A stretch of DNA of 64,000 bases from JAIBCC01 sp963763855 (GTDB lineage Bacteria > Acidobacteriota > Blastocatellia > Pyrinomonadales > Pyrinomonadaceae): assembly GCA_963763855.1 (NCBI GenBank), contig CAVXPU010000002.1, forward strand, positions 372,001 through 436,000, in the 5' to 3' direction. Made by a program: the position numbers and the translations under genes. The notes under the pieces are model-generated. The model was not told the DNA's origin. It searched no databases and was given only the letters and a program-made list of their open reading frames with translations. Within the stretch, counting starts at the first letter, position 1. Every line of letters starts with the position of its first letter. Below are positions 16,012-24,648 of the stretch, in pieces.

Positions 16012-17073
16012 TTATTTGAGCAAAATTGCCATTAGGGCATCCATATCACTTTTCGGAACTTCCAGATCGAGCATTACTTCGTTTGTTTTACGGCTAATTA
16101 CCGCTGTTTCGATCAAACGTGCGTAAAGCTTTTTGTCATCGCCTTTTACGCCACCCAAAAGAGCTTTGCCGACCATTTGCATACCGCTCAAAAATTCTTC
16201 CAAAGACTGTGCGTCATTATTTTTCAATGTCTTTGCCGTAACCGCAAGTGTAGCTTTACCAGCATTTATATCAAATGCACCCGACATTTGTTTGATCGAT
16301 TTGATATTTTTACCAATCTCGTCATTATCAATATTAATGAATTGCGAAGCACCATTGGGCATATTTGCTCCCATTGATAAAATCGCGGTTGGATTTCGGC
16401 TTGCAAGTGTCAAAATTTCTTTCGTAACTTTGCTTTTACCTTCAAAAGCTTGTCGGACACGAGCAACCGAACCCATTATTAAAGTATTATCGTCAAAGCC
16501 ACTTATCGCAATTTCTTTTGAAAAAGTTTTCATTGCCCCATCGATTAATTTATCAATCATCGAATTCTTGGTTTTCGGTTTACTTTTTTCTAAGATCTCT
16601 TTTGGAGTGAAAATATAAACCGTTTTTTCGCCGATTTTTTCTTCGCGATATTTGCCGTTAGCCGCTACTTTCGCCAAAGCAACAAAAGAACTCGCGTTAA
16701 ATTTCCCGCGAGCGAGAATTACAGGTTCATAATCTGTTTCTTTTTCCGAAATTGTTTTGTAAGCGATTCCGACCGCAACCTGGTCAAAATCTCTCAAATC
16801 AATGCCGATTTTGCTCTTTATCTCTTCAATCTTGGCGTTAAATTCATCCAAATATTGAGGTTTAGCGGACAAAATCTGCGGGATTCCTTCCTTCATCAAA
16901 CGCGACATATTGATATTGAAAACCGCATCTGAATTTGGCAAATTCGACGCCAACTGATTACTCTCGCCAGCAAGACTTTTCATCGCTACTTTCTTGGTTT
17001 GAGCAAATACTGTATTAAAAGAAGTTACAGAAAAAACTATGGCAAATATTGAAACAAAAACCTTTTTATTCAT
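16012..17073 (-). CDS. Secreted protein of unknown function
   Basis: A 353-residue exported protein; signal peptide MNKKVFVSIFAIVFSVTSFNTVFAQ fixes the start at 17073, although the frame is open to 17181. The mature chain begins with a region reading LPNSDAVFNINMSRLM and continues with alternating strands and helices, including a long Lys-rich segment (about 165-185). The layout recalls DUF3352-like proteins that hold repeated substrate-binding-like sheets, but no catalytic motif is visible. It is alone between a terminator and a palindromic repeat. Confidence 0.7.
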   Translation of the reverse strand: MNKKVFVSIFAIVFSVTSFNTVFAQTKKVAMKSLAGESNQLASNLPNSDAVFNINMSRLMKEGIPQILSAKPQYLDEFNAKIEEIKSKIGIDLRDFDQVAVGIAYKTISEKETDYEPVILARGKFNASSFVALAKVAANGKYREEKIGEKTVYIFTPKEILEKSKPKTKNSMIDKLIDGAMKTFSKEIAISGFDDNTLIMGSVARVRQAFEGKSKVTKEILTLASRNPTAILSMGANMPNGASQFINIDNDEIGKNIKSIKQMSGAFDINAGKATLAVTAKTLKNNDAQSLEEFLSGMQMVGKALLGGVKGDDKKLYARLIETAVISRKTNEVMLDLEVPKSDMDALMAILLK

Positions 17074-17150
17074 CGAAAACCTCAACGGGCGAATTTTAAG
17101 CCATTGGCTTAACTTATAAAGATGTAAAAACATAAGAAAACGTTGGCAAC

Positions 17151-17240
17151 AAATCAGAATAGCGAACGGTAGTGAGCACATTTATCAACACACGTTTCTA
17201 ATCTCCAGCGTGTTAGCTACTGCTAACTGTACTGATTTGT
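17151..17240. repeat. Palindromic repeat, family AATCAG-n-GGTAG, copy 1
   Basis: The left arm AAATCAGAATAGCGAACGGT (17151-17170) is mirrored by the right arm TGTTAGCTACTGCTAACTGT (17211-17230) followed by ACTGATTTG, with several mismatches. The right arm codes for the last residues (STVSSS) and stop of the methyltransferase on the minus strand. A second copy is at 41784-41870, and a half copy is at 61612-61626. Confidence 0.7.
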
Positions 17241-17782
17241 TTAACTACTTCAAATTCAAATCTTAATTCTTTTCCGCGAAAAATATAGCTCAAATAATAC
17301 TCCCAAAACCTACGTGTCCAGCGAAAATTTTTGCTCTTTTGATCCAGATTAACTAAAAATTCAATCCCAAGACTTCTCCATAAATTCGCCAGAGAAACGT
17401 AGATCTTTATTGGTTTCAAAACTATATCCGTATAAAAATCAAACACTTGCCGATCAGGCATAAAAGTATTGAAGGAAAAAGAATTGAAATGATTGCGATG
17501 AGTTGGGTCGCTCGCCCAATCGCCATTTGTGTAATGCGGCGTGAGAATTTTTATCGTTCCGCCGTTTTTAGTAATCCGGTGAAGCTCAGAAACAAACGCC
17601 ATCACATCCGGAATATGCTCGATAACGTGATTGGAAATTACAAAATCAAACTCATTATCGGCAAATGGATACGGAATTTTGCCGAGATCATGAATCACGT
17701 CCGCACCGGTGCGAGGATTATTGTCCAACCCGATCGCACCCTCGTGTTTATTTACGCCGCATCCTACATCGAGAATTTTCAT
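17213..17782 (-). CDS. Class I SAM-dependent methyltransferase
   Basis: A 189-residue methyltransferase: MKILDVGCGVNKHEGAIGLD is motif I at the very N-terminus, the acidic loop is at GLDNNP, and motif II/III is in FDFVISNHVIEHIPD. This short form, starting directly with the SAM motif, is often linked to surface-polysaccharide or lipid genes, but the substrate is unknown. ATG 17782 is chosen because it begins the motif. It starts 4 bases after the end of the pterin dehydratase gene, so the two are probably co-transcribed. The C-terminal residues come from a palindromic repeat. Confidence 0.82.
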   Translation of the reverse strand: MKILDVGCGVNKHEGAIGLDNNPRTGADVIHDLGKIPYPFADNEFDFVISNHVIEHIPDVMAFVSELHRITKNGGTIKILTPHYTNGDWASDPTHRNHFNSFSFNTFMPDRQVFDFYTDIVLKPIKIYVSLANLWRSLGIEFLVNLDQKSKNFRWTRRFWEYYLSYIFRGKELRFEFEVVKQISTVSSS

Positions 17783-17786
17783 ATTT

Positions 17787-18068
17787 TTATAGTGCGTCAA
17801 TCTCTTTGGCTACGGCAATATCTTTAATGGTAATTCCGCCGGTGTCATGGGTTGTCAAATAAACGTCGGTATAGCCCCAACCAAAGGTAATATCAGGATG
17901 ATGATCGTGAACTTCGGCAATTTCCCCAATTTTATTGACGAATGCGAGACTTTCCGCAAAATTCGCAAACTTAAATTTTTTCAAAAGTTTGCCGTCAATT
18001 ACCTTCCAATAATTTAGTCCCGCCAAATGCTTTAGAATTTCCTCGGCGTTAAGTTTTTTTCGCTCCAC
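17787..18068 (-). CDS. 4a-hydroxytetrahydrobiopterin dehydratase (pterin carbinolamine dehydratase)
   Basis: A 93-residue PCD/DCoH family protein, which dehydrates the 4a-carbinolamine formed by aromatic amino acid hydroxylases. The signature EVHDHHPDITFGWGYTDVYL (about 52-71) carries the active-site His pair and Pro-Asp. Full length. The start is GTG 18068. Many bacteria with PCD lack a hydroxylase gene nearby, as here, so the true role may be in molybdopterin or another pathway. Confidence 0.88.
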   Translation of the reverse strand: MERKKLNAEEILKHLAGLNYWKVIDGKLLKKFKFANFAESLAFVNKIGEIAEVHDHHPDITFGWGYTDVYLTTHDTGGITIKDIAVAKEIDAL

Positions 18069-18142
18069 TCGTTTGCTCCTCGTTTTTAGGTTATAATTCA
18101 GCTTTTCGATTATAGCTATTGTTTTAAGATTTGTTCAAAGAA

Positions 18143-18601
18143 ATGAGATTTTATCAAATATTTTTAAGTTTTCTCCTCGCTTTTGGTTTATTGGCGTGTT
18201 CCACCGATCAAAAATCGCAAACGCCTTTTGAAACTCTGCAAACTTATACCTTAGCCATCAAAAAGAAAGATGTTGCAAAAATGAAAGCACTCCTTTCCGC
18301 CGGCTCGATCAAGATGGCACAAGACGAAGCGAAGGCACAAAATATCTCGCTCGATGAAGTAATATTGCGTGAAAATCTATTTTCACCCGATCAAAAGCAA
18401 TTAAAATTTAAGAACGAAAAAATTGATGGCGAGAACGCGACAATTGAAGTTGAGAATTCCATCGGCGGCTTTGATAAGATTCCTTTCATCAAAGAAGACG
18501 GCATCTGGAAAATCGCAAAAGACAAATTTGCCGATGAATTTCAAAAACAAGTAGAGGAAGAGCAAAAGAAAGTTTTTGACGAAGGCAAGCAGCCTGAATA
18601 A
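18143..18601 (+). CDS. Small lipoprotein with DUF4878/NTF2-like fold
   Basis: A 152-residue lipoprotein: N-terminal hydrophobic stretch ending in the lipobox LLAC (Cys about 19). The rest reads like a DUF4878 or SnoaL/NTF2-like cone: TPFETLQTYTLAIKKKDVAKMKALLS, then ENATIEVENS and DGIWKIAKDKF. Such proteins are usually small ligand-binding or structural proteins of the envelope. ATG 18143 is preferred to 18131. It is followed by another small secreted protein. Confidence 0.7.
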   Translation: MRFYQIFLSFLLAFGLLACSTDQKSQTPFETLQTYTLAIKKKDVAKMKALLSAGSIKMAQDEAKAQNISLDEVILRENLFSPDQKQLKFKNEKIDGENATIEVENSIGGFDKIPFIKEDGIWKIAKDKFADEFQKQVEEEQKKVFDEGKQPE

Positions 18602-18614
18602 AATTCACGTCACA

Positions 18615-18905
18615 ATGAGAAAGGTAATTCTTACATTAATTATTCTCTTTAGCTTAAGCATTTTTTGTTCTGGGCAAGACACTCCGCCAAATTATGATCC
18701 CGATCGTTTTTCAATTTATTCGAGTTGGAGCGATATTAAACAGCGTCTTTTTTCGATGAATAATCAATTGAGGCGAGGCGAGACTGATATTCTATACATT
18801 ATCATTGGGAGTGAAAATCCCAATAGCAAAAGAATTCAACGGTTGAGAAAGAAGTATCTCAAGTTTTCTAAGCACAAGCCTAATGTTAGAAAAATCAAGA
18901 TTTAG
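18615..18905 (+). CDS. Small secreted protein of unknown function
   Basis: A 96-residue protein with a signal peptide (MRKVILTLIILFSLSIFCSGQ) and a basic C-terminus rich in Lys/Arg. No domain is recognised. ATG 18615 chosen for the signal peptide. It lies 13 bases after the lipoprotein gene and is probably in the same transcript. Confidence 0.6.
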   Translation: MRKVILTLIILFSLSIFCSGQDTPPNYDPDRFSIYSSWSDIKQRLFSMNNQLRRGETDILYIIIGSENPNSKRIQRLRKKYLKFSKHKPNVRKIKI

Positions 18906-18989
18906 AGTCGTAATTCACAAATCCTCGTCTAACGAAATTGAGCATTGGGTTATTCCGAAAGAAGAAGTATTGCCCAAAAGGAATTAATT

Positions 18990-20222
18990 ATGTCCAAAAT
19001 CAAACCGTTTCACGCCTTGCGTCCGCTGGCAAAACAACCCAAAGAAGTTTCGAGCGTTCCGTATGACGTTTTGAATACACAAGAAGCCCGACAAATTGCC
19101 AACGAAAATCCGCAAAGCTTTTTACGGATTTCACGTTCGGAAATTGATCTAGCAGATGATGTAAACCCTTATTCTGATTCCGTTTACGCGAAAGCGAAAG
19201 AGAATTTTGAAAAACTGCAATCGGATGGAGTTTTACAAATCGAAGCCGAGCCAAGCCTTTACATTTATCAATTACAAATGGGCGAACAGGTGCAAACGAG
19301 CGTTGTCGCGTGCTGTTCGATTGACGAATATGACAACGATCTGATCAAAAAGCATGAATTTACAAGACCTGTAAAAGAAAATGACCGAACCCGCCACATC
19401 ATCGAATTAGAGGCTCAAACTGGTCTGATTTTTCTCTGTTATCGTGGAACACTTGAGATAAACGCTTTAGTTGCAGAAATTACAAAAACTGAGCCGCTTT
19501 ATAATTTTCACGCGGAGGATGTTAATAAAAATTCGATCCGCAATACAATTTGGAAGGTTTCTGAGACAAATCCATTAGTCAAAGCGTTTGAAAAAATTCC
19601 GGCGATTTATATTGCAGACGGGCATCATCGAGCCGCCAGTTCATCACGTGCGAGAGCAGAAATGAGATCCCGCAATCCGCACCACACAGGTGAAGAAGAA
19701 TACAATTTCGTAATTGCGGCATTATTCCCCGCAGAAGAACTAAAAATATTGCCTTATAACCGTATCATCAAGGATTTGAGAGGTTTAAGTGATTCAGATT
19801 TCCTTGAAAAACTTAGTGAAACATTTGAAATAATTGAAATATTAAACAAAAAACCACTCAATAAAGGCGAAATTTCGATGTATTTTGACGGAAAGTGGTT
19901 TGGCTTAAAACCTAAATTTGACGTTCCAACTTCGGTTATTGAAAGTTTAGATGTAAGCGTTTTAGAAAATTACATTTTGCGTCCAATTTTAGGAATTGAA
20001 GACGTGCGAACTGATAAACGGATTGATTTTGTCGGCGGAATTCGCGGCACGTCCGAGCTCGAAAAATTGGTTAATTCAGGTGATTGGAAAGTTGCTTTTT
20101 CGATGTTTGCAACCACGATTGATGATCTGCTAAATGTTTCGGATGCCGGCGAAGTTATGCCGCCAAAATCCACTTGGTTTGAACCAAAATTGCGTGATGG
20201 TTTGCTGATTCATAAAATCTAG
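18990..20222 (+). CDS. DUF1015 family protein
   Basis: A 410-residue member of DUF1015. The N-terminus KPFHALRPLAKQPKEVSSVPYDVL is typical. The conserved central segments KHEFTRPVKENDRTRHI and ADGHHRAASS carry most of the family's polar residues. The biochemical role is not settled; in several genomes these genes sit next to serA/serC, suggesting a link to serine metabolism. Here serC lies 6.7 kb downstream on the same strand, which is only weak support. The 3' end overlaps the convergent anti-sigma gene by four bases. Confidence 0.85.
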   Translation: MSKIKPFHALRPLAKQPKEVSSVPYDVLNTQEARQIANENPQSFLRISRSEIDLADDVNPYSDSVYAKAKENFEKLQSDGVLQIEAEPSLYIYQLQMGEQVQTSVVACCSIDEYDNDLIKKHEFTRPVKENDRTRHIIELEAQTGLIFLCYRGTLEINALVAEITKTEPLYNFHAEDVNKNSIRNTIWKVSETNPLVKAFEKIPAIYIADGHHRAASSSRARAEMRSRNPHHTGEEEYNFVIAALFPAEELKILPYNRIIKDLRGLSDSDFLEKLSETFEIIEILNKKPLNKGEISMYFDGKWFGLKPKFDVPTSVIESLDVSVLENYILRPILGIEDVRTDKRIDFVGGIRGTSELEKLVNSGDWKVAFSMFATTIDDLLNVSDAGEVMPPKSTWFEPKLRDGLLIHKI

Positions 20223-21310
20223 AACCAAACAATCCCGATTTCTTTACGCCATTCTCCGAGCATTTTTTTGTCAAGATTCATGACTCCTTCTTTAGTTATA
20301 CCTTCGGGCAATTTAACGAATTTACTGAGTTTTTCAAAAACCTGTTTGCGTTCTACACCTTTAGTCCGCGAAATTAAGTGCCACAAAGTTAAAGTGTCTT
20401 TTTCGCGGGATTCATCAAGAATCGTTTTGATGGATTTTTCTGCACCGTTTTCAAAGTCAAAACTATACAAAGCCTTTTGAAATTGAGCCGAAACGTCTTC
20501 ATAAAACGGCGTTCCGATGCCTTTACCTTTTTTCGTTATCGCCATTGCTCCAAAGGGAACTATCGATTCCCGACCGTCGCGTTCCAATGCCACATAACCA
20601 CTCGTAACGTGCAGTTTGGAATTACCTTCTTTATCAACTTCGAGCGTGTAAGCACATCCCAAATCCACAGCAGCCGCACTAGGCGTATCAACCACAAAAA
20701 GACGCGGCGGAGCAATAATAAAAGCCGTCATTTTCCCTTCTTCAAGCGATAAACGATGTTCGGTTGATTCGGTTTTAATGAGTTGGAGTCGCGAATTTGG
20801 TGCAATTTCGACTTGTCCGATATTGGCTACATTAATTTTTGCCCGCGAATTAGCGTCAGTCTCCAAAATTTCGCCGACTTCCAACTTATCGTTTCCTTTA
20901 ACTGATTGTCCTGAAATTACTTCAACGCTCCACTCATTTGATTCTGCTTGTTGAGGATTAATCTCGACCATATCTTTTGGGATTTCACGCAAGAAAGCGA
21001 AATAAATAGCTATGGAAACACCGAAAATCATTAAAAAAGAAGCGGTTGCCGTAATTAATAATCTTGAGCTGAAAAAAGGAGTTTTTACAGCTGAGGTTTG
21101 CGTGTCTAAAGTATTCTCAATTTTATTCCAGACCATTTTTGGTGCATCAAAAGACTCAAGTTTATCTGCCAGAGATGCTCCGAGTTTTATTTCGTCGTGT
21201 TCGCTTCGGCATGATTCACACTGCAAAAGATGTTCGGCAATCGCCTGCCGCTCGTCTTTTGGCAATTCATGATGCAAATAAGCTGAAAGTTTTTCCTTGT
21301 AATGCTCCAT
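20219..21310 (-). CDS. Anti-sigma factor with zinc finger, one membrane span and FecR-like domain
   Basis: A 363-residue membrane protein. An N-terminal anti-sigma zinc finger has HLLQCESCRSEHD near 27-39 (His, Cys, Cys). One transmembrane helix lies around 84-106. The external part contains a FecR-like region: VISGQSVKGNDKLEVGEIL, LEEGKMTAFIIAPPRLFVVDT and LHVTSGYVALERDGR. It probably binds and holds the ECF sigma factor encoded one base upstream and responds to a signal on the outside. FecR-type sensors often work with TonB receptors, but none is visible here. Confidence 0.85.
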   Translation of the reverse strand: MEHYKEKLSAYLHHELPKDERQAIAEHLLQCESCRSEHDEIKLGASLADKLESFDAPKMVWNKIENTLDTQTSAVKTPFFSSRLLITATASFLMIFGVSIAIYFAFLREIPKDMVEINPQQAESNEWSVEVISGQSVKGNDKLEVGEILETDANSRAKINVANIGQVEIAPNSRLQLIKTESTEHRLSLEEGKMTAFIIAPPRLFVVDTPSAAAVDLGCAYTLEVDKEGNSKLHVTSGYVALERDGRESIVPFGAMAITKKGKGIGTPFYEDVSAQFQKALYSFDFENGAEKSIKTILDESREKDTLTLWHLISRTKGVERKQVFEKLSKFVKLPEGITKEGVMNLDKKMLGEWRKEIGIVWF

Positions 21311-21311
21311 A

Positions 21312-21866
21312 TTAAATCTCGCCTTTCAAATGCCCCAGTTTTTTTGCCAACATCTTGTGTCCGCGATTCAGCCGCGACGAAACCGTGCCGATCGAACAAT
21401 CCAAAACTTTAGCAATCTCGTCGTAACTCAAACCTTCCGAGTATTTCAACAGAATCGGCAAACGAAATTTCGGTTTAAGCGTGGCGACGACTTTTTGCAC
21501 CTCGTCCGAAATTTGCTTTTGCTGAAGTCTGTCTTCCTGTTTCATTCTCGTATCTTCCAAACCGAAAAACTCGGCTAAACCAAAGAATATGCGGTTTTTA
21601 CGCTGTTCGTCGATACAGGCATTAATCGTCACGCGGTAAAGCCAAGTGGTAAATTCCGATTCACCTCGAAAATCAGATTTGCCCGTAAAAAATTTCAAGA
21701 AAACTTGCTGAGTAATATCGCTAGCTTTATCAATATCACCGCCGAAATAATTGAGAGCCACTGAAAAAACACGCCTTTGATGGAGGTTGTAGATCGATTC
21801 CAAAGCCTCGCGGCTGCCGTTTTTGCATTCCGCAAGTAAATCTGTTTCGTTAAAGTTTTCCGCCAT
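21312..21866 (-). CDS. ECF-type RNA polymerase sigma factor
   Basis: A 184-residue sigma-70 family protein with only regions 2 and 4. Region 2 is seen as DKASDITQQVFLKFF and FRGESEFTTWLYRVTINAC (about 50-88). Region 4 helix-turn-helix is EGLSYDEIAKVLDCSIGTVSSRLNRGHKML (about 145-174). ATG 21866 has a weak GGAG upstream; ATG 21884 is an alternative. It partly reads within or next to the end of the kelch gene, so the two are probably coupled. It is co-directional with its likely anti-sigma. Confidence 0.88.
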   Translation of the reverse strand: MAENFNETDLLAECKNGSREALESIYNLHQRRVFSVALNYFGGDIDKASDITQQVFLKFFTGKSDFRGESEFTTWLYRVTINACIDEQRKNRIFFGLAEFFGLEDTRMKQEDRLQQKQISDEVQKVVATLKPKFRLPILLKYSEGLSYDEIAKVLDCSIGTVSSRLNRGHKMLAKKLGHLKGEI

Positions 21867-21901
21867 TAACGCGAGTCGCTCCATTTTCGTTTTCAAAGAT
21901 T

Positions 21902-22882
21902 TTACTTTGTTTTGCTCATAGCCCAAACATCGTTGCTGTAAACAAATTTCGTTTCGCCGTTTTCGACAAACGAATATTTTCCACCAGTCATAAACAGTTT
22001 ATTATCAAAAACCCAAACTGCGACCGCACCACGCGGAGTCCACGGAGCAGAAAGTTCTTGCCAATTTTCGCCGTCTTCCGAAACCAACACAGCACTGGCA
22101 AAATTTCCGCTGTTGCGATTTGCACCAACTAGCCACAATTTATCATCGAAAACAACAGGCGTTCCGGCGATTTTATTAGTTGCGTTCGTTGTGTGTTTTG
22201 TCCAATTTATACCATCACCCGAAGACCAAATTTCGCTCGCAGAATTTGGGTTAATTTCTTTTTCTCCATCAATTGCACCACCGCCGATAATCCAAATTCT
22301 GTCTTTGAATACAACAATTTTTGAAATAATTCGCTCTGTCCAAGCTGATTTTTCCGATACGCGATTCCAATTTACACCGTCCGCCGAATTCCAAACGTCG
22401 TTGTGATAATTTTTGCCGTCCCAACCCCCAATCAGCCAAATTTTATCTTTGAAAGCAACTGCACCATAGAAAACTCTGTCCGGCAGATTCGATTTTTCTG
22501 CCACGGTTTCCCAAGTTTTCCCATCTCGCGTGCGGGTGATTTTGGACGAAAGTTTGAAATTCAAATAGTTTCCTTCCATTTCACCGAGTGCGTAAATTGC
22601 ACCTTTGAACTGCACAAATTTTTGATAAGCGGAATTCACACGGCTTTTCGGCAGTTCGGTTTTTGTCCAATTCTTACCGTTTTCGGAAAACCAACCGCCG
22701 TTGTTTAGAGCCAGCATTTTGCCATCTACAATAAAAACAGGATAGTTGTAACTAATTGCGTAATCGCTTTTTACGGCGACATTGTGCCAAACATAATCAT
22801 TTGATTTCGCTTCGCTTTTTGTGCAAGCAACCGTCGAAAAACTTAAAATAAACATCAAAAAAACTAAATTCAAATTGAACAT
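21902..22882 (-). CDS. Kelch-type beta-propeller lipoprotein
   Basis: A 326-residue lipoprotein: hydrophobic N-terminus and lipobox TVAC (Cys about 20). The body consists of repeating ~50-residue blades such as FKDKIWLIGGWDG, FKDRIWIIGGGAID and FDNKLFMTGGKYS, each with an S-x-DG-x-NW motif. Propellers of this kind bind sugars or proteins. Start at ATG 22882 with a clean GGAGG site. It begins 8 bases after the end of the dioxygenase-like gene and ends next to the sigma factor, so all four genes read as one unit. Confidence 0.8.
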   Translation of the reverse strand: MFNLNLVFLMFILSFSTVACTKSEAKSNDYVWHNVAVKSDYAISYNYPVFIVDGKMLALNNGGWFSENGKNWTKTELPKSRVNSAYQKFVQFKGAIYALGEMEGNYLNFKLSSKITRTRDGKTWETVAEKSNLPDRVFYGAVAFKDKIWLIGGWDGKNYHNDVWNSADGVNWNRVSEKSAWTERIISKIVVFKDRIWIIGGGAIDGEKEINPNSASEIWSSGDGINWTKHTTNATNKIAGTPVVFDDKLWLVGANRNSGNFASAVLVSEDGENWQELSAPWTPRGAVAVWVFDNKLFMTGGKYSFVENGETKFVYSNDVWAMSKTK

Positions 22883-22890
22883 TTCGCCTC

Positions 22891-23520
22891 CTAAATTAGA
22901 ATATCTCTGACACCGTGCCAAATACCGTCTTTCCCTTTTTCCAACTTCAAAATTGGATTGAAACCGCCTTTTTTACCAGCCATTTCACGTTCTCGTGCGG
23001 TAATTAATTTGTCGCCTTCAAACAAATAATTATCAATCCAATCTTCTTTCAGAGTTTTTGTGGTAACGGTCGTATGTATGTGTGCCGCAAAGCGATTTTC
23101 GGGATATGGAGCAGGTTTTATAGTTTGAAATTGATATCTGCCTTTAGCGTCCGTCAGCATCCAACCGCGATAACGTCCGTGTTTATGCTCGCCATTTCTG
23201 CCGTAATACCCGTAAATGTCGGTGTGATAAAGATAAATCAGAACATTTGGAGCAGTAGTTTTGCCATCTGCTTCGTAAACCGTTCCCGAAATAATCATTT
23301 GCTCGCCTTTGTCGGAATTTTTTGACAAAACGGTTTTCCAAGAAACATCGCTCGGAGCGTCTTTTGCACCGTTCCATTCGCCATTGTGCAAAACTGCGTT
23401 CGCTTTTATTAAGTCTAATTCACTCAATGATTTCTGGGCGGTTGCACAATTTGCTAAAAAAGGAATCGAAGCCGTTAAAATCGTTGCTCGTTGTAAAAAT
23501 TCTCGTCTGTTTTCGTCCAT
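22891..23520 (-). CDS. Exported intradiol-dioxygenase-like protein
   Basis: A 209-residue protein with a twin-Arg-like leader (DENRREFLQRATILTA) and the intradiol dioxygenase fold of the protocatechuate 3,4-dioxygenase beta type. Candidate iron ligands are the Tyr in YHTDIYGYYG, the Tyr in KPAPYPENRF, and His-x-His in FAAHIHTTV. The spacing is the family pattern (RGWMLTDAKGRYQF between). Exported members are common in soil bacteria and their substrates are mostly unknown. Start at ATG 23520. Likely Tat-exported with iron bound. Confidence 0.8.
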   Translation of the reverse strand: MDENRREFLQRATILTASIPFLANCATAQKSLSELDLIKANAVLHNGEWNGAKDAPSDVSWKTVLSKNSDKGEQMIISGTVYEADGKTTAPNVLIYLYHTDIYGYYGRNGEHKHGRYRGWMLTDAKGRYQFQTIKPAPYPENRFAAHIHTTVTTKTLKEDWIDNYLFEGDKLITAREREMAGKKGGFNPILKLEKGKDGIWHGVRDILI

Positions 23521-23591
23521 AATTTCCACCTTTTAAATTCAAGCTAAAACTTAGACGGTGCAACTTTCGATTTTCTTCCAAAACTTTTAGA

Positions 23592-24122
23592 ATGTTTTTG
23601 ATGATTGAAACTGAACGGTTTATTTTACGCAAATTCATTGAAAAAGACGTTGATGCAGTTTTTGCAATGCGAGCGGATGCGGATGTAATGCAATTTATCC
23701 GCGAACCGCAAAAACGTCAGGAAGCAATAAATTGGATAAAGCTAGTTTCTTCAAAATGGGAAAGTCGCAAGGTTGGTTTGTGTGCGGTTATATTAAAGGA
23801 AACGAATGAATTTGTGGGTTGGTGCGGACTTTGGGTTTTAGCTGAAACCGACGAAATTGAGGTTGGATACGCAATCGCCAAACGGTTTTGGAGAAATGGA
23901 TTTGCATACGAAGCCGCCCAAGCCGCTCTGAATTATGGCTTTTCAACTTTGAATCTGCCCAAAATCGTCGCTTGTGCCAATCCATTAAATGAAGTTTCGC
24001 AAGCCGTAATGAAAAAACTCGGAATGACTTTCGATCACATCGGCAAATATTACGGTAAAGATTTAGTTCACTACACAATAACGCAGGAGACTTTTTTGAA
24101 AGCAAAAACGCAAAACATCTAG
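23592..24122 (+). CDS. GNAT acetyltransferase, RimJ/RimL-like (copy 1)
   Basis: A 176-residue GNAT protein with the RimJ-type start TERFILRKF and the core EIEVGYAIAKRFWRNGFAYEAAQAAL, which contains the acetyl-CoA loop. The target (ribosomal protein N-terminus, antibiotic or other amine) is unknown. It is followed after 7 bases by a similar gene, so the pair looks like a tandem duplication. Confidence 0.82.
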   Translation: MFLMIETERFILRKFIEKDVDAVFAMRADADVMQFIREPQKRQEAINWIKLVSSKWESRKVGLCAVILKETNEFVGWCGLWVLAETDEIEVGYAIAKRFWRNGFAYEAAQAALNYGFSTLNLPKIVACANPLNEVSQAVMKKLGMTFDHIGKYYGKDLVHYTITQETFLKAKTQNI

Positions 24123-24129
24123 CACGAAT

Positions 24130-24648
24130 ATGTTGGAAACTGAAAGACTTTTACTTCGCAAATTTACGCCTGTCGATTTAGCAAAATTAATCGAACTTCG
24201 CTCTGATGATGAAGTTATTAAATATTTGGGCGGAAAGACTTTACAGAATCCGGAAGCGATAGAAAAGCGTTTGCAATTTTATATTGATTGCTATGAAAAA
24301 CACGGCTTTGGAATGATGGGAATGATTTGGAAAGAAACGGGTGAAATGTTTGGCTGGTCGGGTTTGCAGCCTTTGGAGGAAACTGGCGAAATTGAAGTTG
24401 GCTACGGAATGATTAAAGACTTTTGGGGCAAAGGAATCGGCTTTGAATGTGCCAAAGCGTGGCTCGATTATGGTTTTAATGTCGCAAAATTAGATAGAAT
24501 TGTTGCGGTGGCTTCACCTGAAAATACAGGCTCGTGGCGAATCATGGAAAAATGCGGAATGTCACGAGAAAAAACTGAAACTCATTACGGAATGGAATGT
24601 GTTTTTTATGGTATTTCGAAAGAAGAATATTTTAGGAGTGTGAAATAA
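24130..24648 (+). CDS. GNAT acetyltransferase, RimJ/RimL-like (copy 2)
   Basis: A 172-residue paralogue of the preceding gene: MLETERLLLRKF start, EIEVGYGMIKDFWGKGIGFECAKAWLDYGF core, and ASPENTGSWRIMEKCGM near the end. The R/Q-x-x-G-x-G/A loop is GKGIGF. The stop codon is directly followed by the ATG of the hydrolase gene, so these genes form a tight run. Confidence 0.83.
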   Translation: MLETERLLLRKFTPVDLAKLIELRSDDEVIKYLGGKTLQNPEAIEKRLQFYIDCYEKHGFGMMGMIWKETGEMFGWSGLQPLEETGEIEVGYGMIKDFWGKGIGFECAKAWLDYGFNVAKLDRIVAVASPENTGSWRIMEKCGMSREKTETHYGMECVFYGISKEEYFRSVK

